Made by a program: the position numbers and the translations under genes
Notes under the pieces: generated by a model
Databases searched by the model: none
The model's input: only the letters and a program-made list of their open reading frames with translations
What the model was told of the DNA's origin: nothing
Shown: positions 1-5,269 of the stretch, one piece after another
Layout: each line of letters opens with the position of its first letter
How positions within the stretch are numbered: the stretch's first letter is position 1
From: Bacteroidaceae bacterium
GTDB lineage: Bacteria; Bacteroidota; Bacteroidia; Bacteroidales; Bacteroidaceae
Length of the DNA stretch: 5,269 nucleotides
Direction: 5' to 3'
Assembly (NCBI GenBank): GCA_017961965.1
Contig: JAGCWG010000355.1
Location: 1-5,269, forward strand

Positions 1-774
1 TATTTTCTTGGTCATGTTATTGAAGATGTCTTTTTCATTCTTCTGTAACTCATTCAAAAGCTTGGTGTATGTTTTTGTGTTTTCCCAAATATATGCCAAT
101 TCCTTAAAGACGAATTCTTCGGGAATGTATTCATATAATTTGTTTATAAGGAATTTCCTTGCATTTGCTTGCATGTAGTCACAGTACAGTTGTTTGGAAT
201 TTGTACCCAGCATAGGCATCGCGTTTACCTTATCATAGAGTTTCTCAACTGAAGGCAGTTTACAAACAATAAACTCCACTTGATCTTTGTAACTCTGAGG
301 TACATCGCATTCTATACGTTTCAAATTGACAGGCTTTTTTGCTGCAGTCAAAGAATAGACAATGTTTGAGAATTCGTTAAAGTCGGCTACTACAGATTCA
401 ACATACACTCTGTAGTAGTCTGTTGAGCAGTAAAGGCTGTCCACGTTATCAACAACCTTCAGTAGCTCCTCAGGCGTAATATTTTTCTCAAATATAGGAA
501 GAACCTCGTCCACGAAGTCCTCTACGAACTTATCGTTTATGTATGATGCTACAATTGCTTTATTGGTACATGAGTCCAGCAATTGTGGAATGTATTTGCT
601 TGTTCCATCGTAATTTCTTAACTTTTTAGCTAACATTCCGTGGTAGCAATCCTGTGTCATACACTTCTGATAATACTTTGTTACCACCTCCTTCAATGTG
701 GGTGTCTGAGCGTTACAAACAGCAAAAACTGTAAGTAACATCGAAAGAACGATAAATCTTACGTTTCTTTTCAT
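1..774 (-). CDS. Secreted protein of unknown function, possibly DUF2059-like (partial, 3' end outside window)
   Basis: An open frame of 258 codons starts at ATG 774-772 and runs off the left edge without a stop. Residues 1-22 form a typical signal peptide: MKRN, then a hydrophobic core, then a likely signal peptidase I cut near CNA|QT. The product should therefore be periplasmic or surface exposed. The mature part is mostly helical-looking and rich in K, E, Y and N. It has cysteines at 38, 43, 69, 116, 156, 171 and 198. Residues 95-113 (FEKNITPEELLKVVDNVDS) resemble the F-T-x-E-E-L segment of DUF2059 proteins. A second weaker copy may lie at 214-233 (around YIPEEFVFKELAYIWEN). The family assignment is a guess from that motif. 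The start is chosen because it gives the full signal peptide. The leader before it is A/T-rich with no Shine-Dalgarno, as usual in this phylum. It lies 25 bases after the barrel-protein gene and is probably co-transcribed with it. Confidence 0.8.
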   Translation of the reverse strand, partial: MKRNVRFIVLSMLLTVFAVCNAQTPTLKEVVTKYYQKCMTQDCYHGMLAKKLRNYDGTSKYIPQLLDSCTNKAIVASYINDKFVEDFVDEVLPIFEKNITPEELLKVVDNVDSLYCSTDYYRVYVESVVADFNEFSNIVYSLTAAKKPVNLKRIECDVPQSYKDQVEFIVCKLPSVEKLYDKVNAMPMLGTNSKQLYCDYMQANARKFLINKLYEYIPEEFVFKELAYIWENTKTYTKLLNELQKNEKDIFNNMTKKI

Positions 775-799
775 GATTATATTTTAAATAGTTTGTCAA

Positions 800-1423
800 T
801 TAGAAATAGAATTCAGGGCCAATCATAAGGTTCATAGCTTGAGAACCTTTAATTAATTCCTTCGAATATTCACCATCGCGAACAGTAACTATATTAAAGC
901 CAAGAGCAAAACCGACATTGTTTGTGAACTTATATACGAGGTTCATGTCAACGTATCCTCCAAATCCTGACAGTTTGTCTGAGTTCCATTCCATTTCACC
1001 ATGTCCTAAACTGATGGAACAGCCCAAACGCCACCTTGCATCCTCGCTTTCAACTGCAAATGCTAATGATGGGCCATAATAAGTCATTTCTATTGTACCA
1101 TTCCAGGTTCCCAAAGCTTTAACGTAGTGTGCACCAATTCCAAAGTAACAGTTCTCTCTGCTTGTGTTAGGATGCCAGAAATGATGATAGGACAGTGAAC
1201 CACATTTGGTTGACACATCCTTGTTTGTTTGGTAACCGTTTGAAAATTCTGACGTGTACCAGCCAATTCCATAATTTGCCTTGAATTCATTTGAATTTGT
1301 TTTGTGTTCCCTTTGACTGTCATTCTTGTCAGCAGTTACAACGACAAAGTCTTCTTCCTGTGCATATAAGTTACATGCACTGATGAATGTCAATGCAACA
1401 ACACATAAAGTTCTTAATACCAT
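800..1423 (-). CDS. Outer-membrane beta-barrel protein, 207 aa
   Basis: This is a complete gene from ATG (1423-1421) to TAA (802-800). Residues 1-21 are a signal sequence. It could be cut by signal peptidase I after LYA (residue 21), though ISAC17 also fits a lipobox. After a polar linker (about 25-48), the rest alternates short amphipathic segments rich in G, Y, F and W, such as YFGIGAHYV, YYGPSLAFAV, RLGCSISLG, YVDMNLVYKF and VGFALGFNIV. The protein ends in EFYF, the terminal aromatic residue typical of outer-membrane barrels recognised by the BAM machinery. Length and pattern suggest a small barrel of about eight strands, like the general 'outer membrane protein beta-barrel domain' families. 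I cannot name a ligand or a specific family. It is the first gene of a two-gene operon behind a TATCTTTG promoter box at 1467-1474. A different 77-codon frame inside it is only a shadow. Confidence 0.82.
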   Translation of the reverse strand: MVLRTLCVVALTFISACNLYAQEEDFVVVTADKNDSQREHKTNSNEFKANYGIGWYTSEFSNGYQTNKDVSTKCGSLSYHHFWHPNTSRENCYFGIGAHYVKALGTWNGTIEMTYYGPSLAFAVESEDARWRLGCSISLGHGEMEWNSDKLSGFGGYVDMNLVYKFTNNVGFALGFNIVTVRDGEYSKELIKGSQAMNLMIGPEFYF

Positions 1424-1466
1424 ATTTTCAGTAGTTAATTAAGTTAGAATAGTTTAAATTCGAGTG

Positions 1467-1474
1467 CAAAGATA
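1467..1474 (-). promoter_or_regulatory. Bacteroidetes -7 box (TATCTTTG) for the barrel-protein operon
   Basis: Read on the minus strand, this is TATCTTTGCACTCG, a perfect TAnnTTTG -7 element of the Bacteroidetes primary sigma factor. It lies 43 bases upstream of the start codon at 1423, so the untranslated leader would be roughly 35-40 nt. There is no TTTG at the expected -33 spacing. That place is taken by the 8-bp palindrome ATGTACAT (1495-1502). The promoter may therefore be weak or need an activator. Confidence 0.7.
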
Positions 1475-1781
1475 GTATTATTACACGATATACGATGTAC
1501 ATGAAATGAAAAAACAAGCTTTGGCATCGCCATTTCTGTATGATATGTGAATGAAACAATGATTTATTTTGCTTCAACTCGCATATTACCATCACTAATG
1601 TAATCATTCATGTGTATTATAAAAATAAAGGATTATGCTACTTCTGATTTGAGACAATAATTATAAGTATTAATGTCTCAAATGATGTTTTGTGCAGATA
1701 AGACATACATGGAAATGTATCGAAGAACTGAAATAGGACAATACTGCGCCCAAATTATAAGTGTGACTCAATAAAACTTCA
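1475..1781. other. Non-coding intergenic stretch upstream of the barrel operon
   Basis: I find no reading frame with protein-like composition on either strand here; possible frames are short and interrupted by stops. The recognisable elements are the ATGTACAT palindrome at 1495-1502 and the inverted repeat at 1647-1683. The rest is A/T-rich sequence between the leftward barrel-operon promoter and the rightward promoter at 1782, so it probably serves as a divergent regulatory region. Confidence 0.6.
1647..1683. repeat. Perfect 10-bp inverted repeat (ATTTGAGACA / TGTCTCAAAT)
   Basis: The arms at 1647-1656 and 1674-1683 are perfectly complementary and separated by 17 A/T-rich bases. After a single mismatch, the inner bases 1658-1661 and 1669-1672 also pair, giving a 10+4 bp fold-back. 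A TTTT follows on the plus strand only from 1687, three bases past the stem, and there is no T tract on the minus strand. It is therefore not a convincing terminator. It lies about 100 bases upstream of the rightward promoter at 1782 and about 170 bases upstream of the leftward one at 1474. An operator for a dimeric regulator is possible but unproven. Confidence 0.6.
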
Positions 1782-1789
1782 TACCTTTG
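1782..1789 (+). promoter_or_regulatory. Bacteroidetes -7 box (TACCTTTG), rightward
   Basis: TACCTTTG followed by CAGTG is a perfect TAnnTTTG element in the usual context for this phylum. The -33 element is poor: only GTGTG at 1761-1765, with a short spacer. Transcription would start at about 1794-1797. No protein gene lies downstream on this strand. The next plus-strand signal is the intrinsic terminator at 1886-1919, which is why the box is read as driving a small RNA. Confidence 0.6.
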
Positions 1790-1794
1790 CAGTG

Positions 1795-1919
1795 TTCAAA
1801 ATATAATAGCTTTTTCTAAGTTCATCACTTTCTAAAAAATCCAAGCCTATCGATACTGAAGTGTCAGGTTGTTAGTTGGAGAATAGTTGCTGCTTCGTAT
1901 AGGAGTGGCAACTTTTTTT
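1795..1919 (+). ncRNA. Candidate stand-alone small RNA, about 125 nt
   Basis: The interval is bounded by a perfect -7 promoter box (1782-1789) and a strong intrinsic terminator (1886-1919), with no protein-coding frame inside. The 5' third is A/T-rich and probably single-stranded. The middle can fold: TCCAA (1840-1844) pairs with TTGGA (1876-1880) as an outer stem, enclosing either CTGA/TCAG or AGCC/GGTT pairings. The terminator hairpin forms the 3' end. I do not recognise it as tmRNA, RNase P RNA, 6S RNA or SRP RNA; no SRP GGAAG-type tetraloop context is visible. Alternatives are a leader left behind by a lost gene, or the 5' end of a decayed insertion sequence. The start coordinate is an estimate from the promoter. 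Confidence 0.5.
1886..1919 (+). terminator. Intrinsic terminator of the candidate small RNA
   Basis: Bases 1886-1912 form a hairpin with an 11-bp stem that includes G-U pairs. GTTGC pairs with GCAAC at the base, continuing inward to a 5-nt loop GTATA. Seven consecutive T's follow at 1913-1919. On the minus strand there is no T tract on the far side, so it acts only on rightward transcripts. Confidence 0.8.
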
Positions 1920-2078
1920 ATGCACTTTTTTTATCTTATGATAGCTGATTACTCATTATTTTTATGGTGCAAAATAGACATATATGGTTGCAAAGCCTCC
2001 AAAACTTAGCCCGAATGCCTATCTGTTTTTCCCCGGCCTTTAAGGCTTCATATTCGATCAAATCAAACTGTACAGCAC
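1920..2078. other. Non-coding gap between convergent terminators
   Basis: There is no credible gene here. This gap separates the rightward small-RNA terminator from the leftward terminator of the BspA-like gene. It contains T-rich sequence, the near-palindrome GCCTTTAAGGC at 2036-2046, and a possible fold-back CGAATGCCT (2012-2020) with AGGC/ATTCG (2043-2056). None has a supported function. Confidence 0.5.
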
Positions 2079-2107
2079 AAAAAAGTGGTTAGCATTACGC
2101 TAACCAC
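2079..2107 (-). terminator. Intrinsic terminator of the BspA-like gene
   Basis: On the minus strand, GTGGTTAGC, a 5-nt loop and GCTAACCAC form a perfect 9-bp stem (2085-2107), followed directly by six T's (2084-2079). It lies 55 bases past the stop codon of the LRR protein gene. The plus strand has no T tract after the stem, so the terminator is one-directional. Confidence 0.88.
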
Positions 2108-2162
2108 CTCTAAAGCTGTAACTAAATCTGTATTTATAATGAAATGAAAAAATACTTTGTTT

Positions 2163-4388
2163 TTATCTTACCACGTATTTCTTTCCGTTTCTGATATAAA
2201 TACCAGGCATGAGTGTCTCGTTTGCGTTCAAGCATGTACCTTCGAGTGTGAAGATTGGTGCATCGTCTTCTGCATCAACTGATGGAGATGTACAGATGCC
2301 AGTAGTTGTCTGTTCTCCGTCGAACAGTTCGTTGTTTGGGATGAAGTCTTCAAGAATTTCGTCATTATTCTCACCCTTGACGATTACACGCATACGGCTG
2401 AGGTTCGTCTTGTGGAACACCTGTTTATTACGCTCTGTTACCTTCATGTACCAACGGTTAGGATTGAGGTATGCGTTGGTGTTGGTTGTGTAGCAGAACT
2501 GACCTCTTGAGAGGGCGTAGTACTTGTTTGATACCATGTCGATACCAGAAATGACTCGATAAGTTCCTGTAAGTTCAAAACTTGTTTCAACTGTTGAACA
2601 GTCGATGGAGTTGCTCTCTGCTGGATATACAAGTGCATTAGTGAGGATTATTTCTTTCTCACCAGCATTCTTTACTCTTATGAAGTATGGATGGTTGGCA
2701 TAGATATTACCTGACAGAACCTTGATGATCTCAAGTTCTGTTTCGTCATACTCACCGTCGTCGTCGTTGTCGTACATACGGATTGCATTGAGACGTGCAA
2801 TGTCGTAGTCGTCCTTCCAATCATTGTATTCCATTGTGAATGGGACGTATAGCGCTTGCCACATTGTATTCTGGAAATTGCGTGAGTAGGTGAGTGTCGC
2901 TGCTCTGCGATAGTTGGTTGCACTGTATGTCTGTCCGTCAACGAAATTCACTTCTGTCACATCTTCTACATCGTCAATCGAAGGCTCTGTATTGCTACTT
3001 GTGTTGATTGTTTCAATCGTTCCGAATTTGTTCCATGGATGATTGCCGATATAATTGTCGTAGTAGTCTTTCTTTACTTTCAATGTAAGCCTGTCAAGAG
3101 GATTGTAACTTGTATTTATCCTTCCGAAAGCATCCTCTGCCACATATCCTGGCACATCGCCTTCAAATGTGAGTGCAGAACCTGCGCCTATCTTTATTGC
3201 TTCAGAGCCAATGTATGAAACTGTCGAAGGTAAAGTTATGTTTCTTATAGTTGCACTGCTAATTGCCCCATTACCTATGAAGTAGAGACCAGTAGGCAGA
3301 ATGAGAGACTCAACGTAAAGGCGGTTGAGAGCTGATGGACCAATCTTTTTGAGCGTGGTTGGCAGTACAAGTTCCTCGATAGGACATTGATTGAAACAAG
3401 ATTCCTGCAACTCAGTAACTTCGCCAAGTATTCTCACGGTTTTAAGTTTGGTACAGTCAAAGAAAGCATAGCTACCAATAGTAGTAACGGACTGCGGAAT
3501 GTCAATTGAAACCAATCCGTGACAGCTATGGAATGCGTATGAGGCAATACCCGTAACTCCATGTGGAATGGTTGTGTAGTTGCAAGCAAAGAGCAATGTT
3601 CCATTCCACTTGTCTATAACTGCATTACAGTTTTCACGTGAATCGTAAACAATGTTATTTGGATCTACAGATATGGATGAGCATCTGTAGGTGTCAAAAG
3701 CCAAACTACCGATGTTCACCACATTGCGTGGAATGTAAAGTGAACTGAGTACCACTCCTCTGAAAGCCTTGTCGCCAATACGTTTGAGTGACAGAGGAAA
3801 TGTAATTGAAATGCTGGTTGTGCTTTGGGTAGCATTCTCAAATGCATTGCTTTGTACTTCCTCCAAAGTGTTTGGGAAAACAAGTGAATGATTGATGTTG
3901 CACTCGCAGAAGGCGTTTGTACCAATCATGTTCACTTTAGATGTCTCCAATCCCATAATGGTGGTTAGATTTGAACATTTGTAGAAAGCAGCAGCTCCAA
4001 TCTCTGTAAGTGAGCTTGGAAGGTTAATGCTACTAAGTGATGTACATCCGAAGAAAGCACGTGAGTTTATCTTCTCAATGGTGTTTGGTAAGTTTATACC
4101 TGTCAAATTTGTACAGCCTTGAAAAGCATCCGTGTTGATATATTTTACAGGATATACAACATTGTCCACTTCAATGTAGGATGGAATATCCACATCGCCC
4201 ACGTATGGCCACAACGTATTGGTGCCTGCATCATATCGTTTGATGACGGCAGCATAACGATTATTATTTGTATTGACATATTCGTAGTAAACGTCGTTAA
4301 TGATGGCTATAGATGCGGCATAAATAGAATTGGCGCATGCAAATAGCAGTGCCATAATAAGATATTTAACATTCCTTTGTGTTCCCAT
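2163..4388 (-). CDS. BspA-like leucine-rich-repeat secreted surface protein, 741 aa
   Basis: This is a complete gene from ATG (4388-4386) to TAA (2165-2163). Residues 1-24 are a signal peptide (hydrophobic core about 9-19, likely cut near IYA|AS). Residues 88-456 (DNA 3021-4127) hold about 14 BspA-type LRR_5 units of 22-26 residues. The pattern is AFxxCxxLxxIxLPxxLxxIGxx, as in AFFGCTSLSSINLPSSLTEI. One unit is interrupted at about 241-275 by the DSRENCNAVID segment often seen in this family. The last repeat closes with a KVKKDYYDNY...PWNKF capping motif. Residues 480-690 form a non-repeat beta-rich region with an acidic loop YDNDDDGEYDETE (539-551). Residues 711-741 end in MPGIYIRNGKKYVVR, resembling the short C-terminal tail common on exported Prevotella and Bacteroides proteins and akin to type IX sorting signals. 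Family members mediate adhesion to host or matrix proteins or other bacteria; the partner here is unknown. The gene is monocistronic, with its own promoter and terminator. Confidence 0.93.
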   Translation of the reverse strand: MGTQRNVKYLIMALLFACANSIYAASIAIINDVYYEYVNTNNNRYAAVIKRYDAGTNTLWPYVGDVDIPSYIEVDNVVYPVKYINTDAFQGCTNLTGINLPNTIEKINSRAFFGCTSLSSINLPSSLTEIGAAAFYKCSNLTTIMGLETSKVNMIGTNAFCECNINHSLVFPNTLEEVQSNAFENATQSTTSISITFPLSLKRIGDKAFRGVVLSSLYIPRNVVNIGSLAFDTYRCSSISVDPNNIVYDSRENCNAVIDKWNGTLLFACNYTTIPHGVTGIASYAFHSCHGLVSIDIPQSVTTIGSYAFFDCTKLKTVRILGEVTELQESCFNQCPIEELVLPTTLKKIGPSALNRLYVESLILPTGLYFIGNGAISSATIRNITLPSTVSYIGSEAIKIGAGSALTFEGDVPGYVAEDAFGRINTSYNPLDRLTLKVKKDYYDNYIGNHPWNKFGTIETINTSSNTEPSIDDVEDVTEVNFVDGQTYSATNYRRAATLTYSRNFQNTMWQALYVPFTMEYNDWKDDYDIARLNAIRMYDNDDDGEYDETELEIIKVLSGNIYANHPYFIRVKNAGEKEIILTNALVYPAESNSIDCSTVETSFELTGTYRVISGIDMVSNKYYALSRGQFCYTTNTNAYLNPNRWYMKVTERNKQVFHKTNLSRMRVIVKGENNDEILEDFIPNNELFDGEQTTTGICTSPSVDAEDDAPIFTLEGTCLNANETLMPGIYIRNGKKYVVR

Positions 4389-4486
4389 ATTTCATTTCCC
4401 GAATAATGTTTGACATTCTTGTTTTTTCCGTTTTGATAATACCTATTGTGGTATTTTGCGTATCTAATTTTCATAAGATAACCTTG

Positions 4487-4517
4487 CAAATATATAAAGT
4501 TTTTGTCTTACGTCAAA
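4487..4517 (-). promoter_or_regulatory. Bacteroidetes promoter (TTTG-N19-TATATTTG) for the BspA-like gene
   Basis: On the minus strand, TTTG (4517-4514) is followed by a 19-bp spacer and then TATATTTG (4494-4487). This matches the -33/-7 consensus TTTG-N19-21-TAnnTTTG exactly. Transcription should start near 4480, giving an untranslated leader of about 90 nt before the ATG at 4388. The leader is A-rich with GGGAAATGAA just before the start and no true Shine-Dalgarno. Confidence 0.85.
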
Positions 4518-4589
4518 AAAAAGAAGAAGAAAATCTGAAAAAGTGGCTTTCTAATGGCACTACTTATCATTTACGAACAATCAAAGGGT

Positions 4590-4624
4590 AAAAAAGCAAG
4601 TGAAGCTTGCACTTCACTTGCTTT
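4590..4624 (-). terminator. Intrinsic terminator downstream of proC
   Basis: The arms 4593-4605 (AAAGCAAGTGAAG) and 4612-4624 pair perfectly over 13 bp around the 6-nt loop CTTGCA. Read on the minus strand, the stem ends in a run of six T's (4595-4590), three of which can pair within the stem. It lies 72 bases past the proC stop and insulates the BspA-like promoter. On the plus strand the stem's own CTTT is followed by CC, so rightward termination would be weak. Confidence 0.85.
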
Positions 4625-4696
4625 CCTCGTTTATATGAAGAGTTACCTAAGATGGCGATAAACTCTATTCATTATTATTCATTCTCGATTCAGCAT

Positions 4697-5269
4697 TTAC
4701 TTCAGTCCTGCCTTCAGTGAACGGATGACGGCAGAGTTGAAGCCAGCATGGTCAAGTTCGTTGAGTCCCTTGATGGTTACTCCACCAGGGGTAGTGACCT
4801 TGTCGATAGCCTCTTCTGGATGCCAACCTGTCTCCTTGAGAAGGCTCACCGCACCTTGCATTGTCTGGAGAGCAATCTGTTTTGCCTGCTGTGGGTAGAA
4901 GCCCATCTCGCAACCGCCTTCCATCTGGGCACGGATGTAACGCATAACATAAGCAATGCCGCATGATGCCATCATCATTCCTGGACCTACGAGGTTCTCG
5001 GTAACAACGAGAGTGTCACCGCAGATATCGTAAAGGGACTTCACACAGTCAAGACTCTCCTGACTTGCGTTACTGCCCTTGGCAATGAAACTCATGCTTG
5101 CACCAAACTCTGCTGCTATGTTTGGAATGACATAGAAGAAGTTGGCAGCGTTTGTTCCGAGTGTCTCAGCAAGCTTGTCTGTCGTAAAGTTGGCGGCATC
5201 GCTCACCACAATCTGCTTCTTGAAGTCGAGCACAGGCTTCAACTCGCCAAGGACGAGAGGCATAAGCCA
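4697..5269 (-). CDS. proC: Pyrroline-5-carboxylate reductase, C-terminal part (5' end outside window)
   Basis: The enzyme reduces 1-pyrroline-5-carboxylate to L-proline with NAD(P)H in the cytoplasm. The visible 190 residues end at TAA (4699-4697). The frame stays open to the right edge, so the methionine at 5263 is internal and the N-terminal Rossmann GxGxxG part (roughly 65-75 residues in this family) is missing. Visible pieces in order (numbered from the edge) are: IVVSDAANF (20-28), equivalent to the usual VVSIAAG strand; YVIPNIAAEFGASMSFIAKG (46-65), equivalent to VRVMPNTPxxVGxGM; ASCGIAY (101-107), at the SGSGPAY position of the dimerisation domain; EGGCEMGFYPQQAK (117-130); QTMQGAVSLL; and VTTPGGVTIKGL (158-169), the substrate-binding TSPGGTT signature. 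Several signature positions differ from the general consensus, but the same ASCGIA pattern is, from memory, usual in Bacteroidales. A terminator follows it, so it is the last gene of its transcript. Confidence 0.93.
   Translation of the reverse strand, partial: WLMPLVLGELKPVLDFKKQIVVSDAANFTTDKLAETLGTNAANFFYVIPNIAAEFGASMSFIAKGSNASQESLDCVKSLYDICGDTLVVTENLVGPGMMMASCGIAYVMRYIRAQMEGGCEMGFYPQQAKQIALQTMQGAVSLLKETGWHPEEAIDKVTTPGGVTIKGLNELDHAGFNSAVIRSLKAGLK

Larger units (their letters stand above)
4389..4696. other. Intergenic region between proC and the BspA-like gene
   Basis: This 308-base stretch has no credible gene. From right to left it holds the proC 3' untranslated segment (4625-4696, A/T-rich with ATTCATTATTATTCATT at 4668-4684), the proC terminator (4590-4624), A/T-rich sequence, the promoter at 4487-4517, and the leader of the BspA-like gene. 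Confidence 0.7.

Noticed and set aside
1090..1323. 77-codon minus-strand frame inside the barrel-protein gene
   Set aside because: It lies wholly within a well-supported gene in another frame and has no protein-like features.
1561..1571. TTATTTTG considered as a second rightward promoter box
   Set aside because: It mismatches the TA of TAnnTTTG, lacks a -33 element and has no transcript-like structure after it.
2736..2771. GAC/GTC triplet run considered as a DNA microsatellite
   Set aside because: It is short, in frame, encodes the acidic loop, and does not extend beyond it.
2209..2941. Several short frames on both strands within the 3' half of the BspA-like gene
   Set aside because: They are shadows of the continuous 741-codon gene. 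Their translations are rich in S, T and H with no domain or start signal.
4307..4474. Upstream frame of 55 codons (ATG at 4474) in the BspA-like leader, overlapping the gene start out of frame
   Set aside because: The ATG lies only a few bases after the inferred transcription start. The translation is low-complexity polar sequence followed by out-of-frame signal-peptide DNA. Nothing suggests it is a real regulatory peptide.
4379..4591. Plus-strand frame of 70 codons with a hydrophobic N-terminal half, ending just before a hairpin
   Set aside because: It overlaps the start, leader and promoter of the BspA-like gene, and its hydrophobicity follows from reading a T-rich strand. No plus-strand promoter precedes it, and the hairpin has its T tract on the minus strand.
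4748..4966. Frames on both strands overlapping proC
   Set aside because: proC is unambiguous from its conserved motifs. The overlapping frames are a consequence of its base composition.

Overview
The window looks like a chromosomal segment of a Bacteroidales bacterium, most likely Prevotella or a close relative. Four lines of evidence support this. Promoters match the Bacteroidetes TTTG / TAnnTTTG pattern. Start codons are preceded by A/T-rich leaders rather than Shine-Dalgarno sequences. A BspA-type leucine-rich-repeat surface protein ends in a GIYIxNGKK tail. The pyrroline-5-carboxylate reductase carries ASCGIAY in place of the usual SGSGPAY. All four protein genes lie on the minus strand and read right to left.

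Right end (4697-5269): the C-terminal 190 residues of pyrroline-5-carboxylate reductase (proC, last step of proline synthesis), entering from outside the window. A strong intrinsic terminator follows it (4590-4624). Next comes a clear sigma-ABfr-type promoter (4487-4517) for a monocistronic gene encoding a 741-residue secreted BspA-like LRR protein (2163-4388). That gene ends at its own hairpin terminator (2079-2107).

Middle (1424-2162): about 740 bases with no credible protein gene. It is not featureless. It holds a plus-strand TAnnTTTG promoter box (1782-1789) followed about 95 bases later by a 27-nt hairpin and a seven-T tract (1886-1919). Together these delimit a candidate stand-alone small RNA of roughly 125 nt. 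There is also a perfect 10-bp inverted repeat (1647-1683) and the minus-strand promoter of the next operon (1467-1474).

Left end (1-1423): a two-gene minus-strand operon. The first gene encodes a 207-residue outer-membrane beta-barrel protein. After a 25-base gap comes a secreted cysteine-containing protein of at least 258 residues that runs off the left edge. Neither has a function I can name. Both carry export signals, so the operon probably makes a pair of envelope proteins.

I see no mobile-element gene, CRISPR array, tRNA or rRNA, and no obvious defence or biosynthetic system. The orphan small-RNA candidate is the item most worth a second look.
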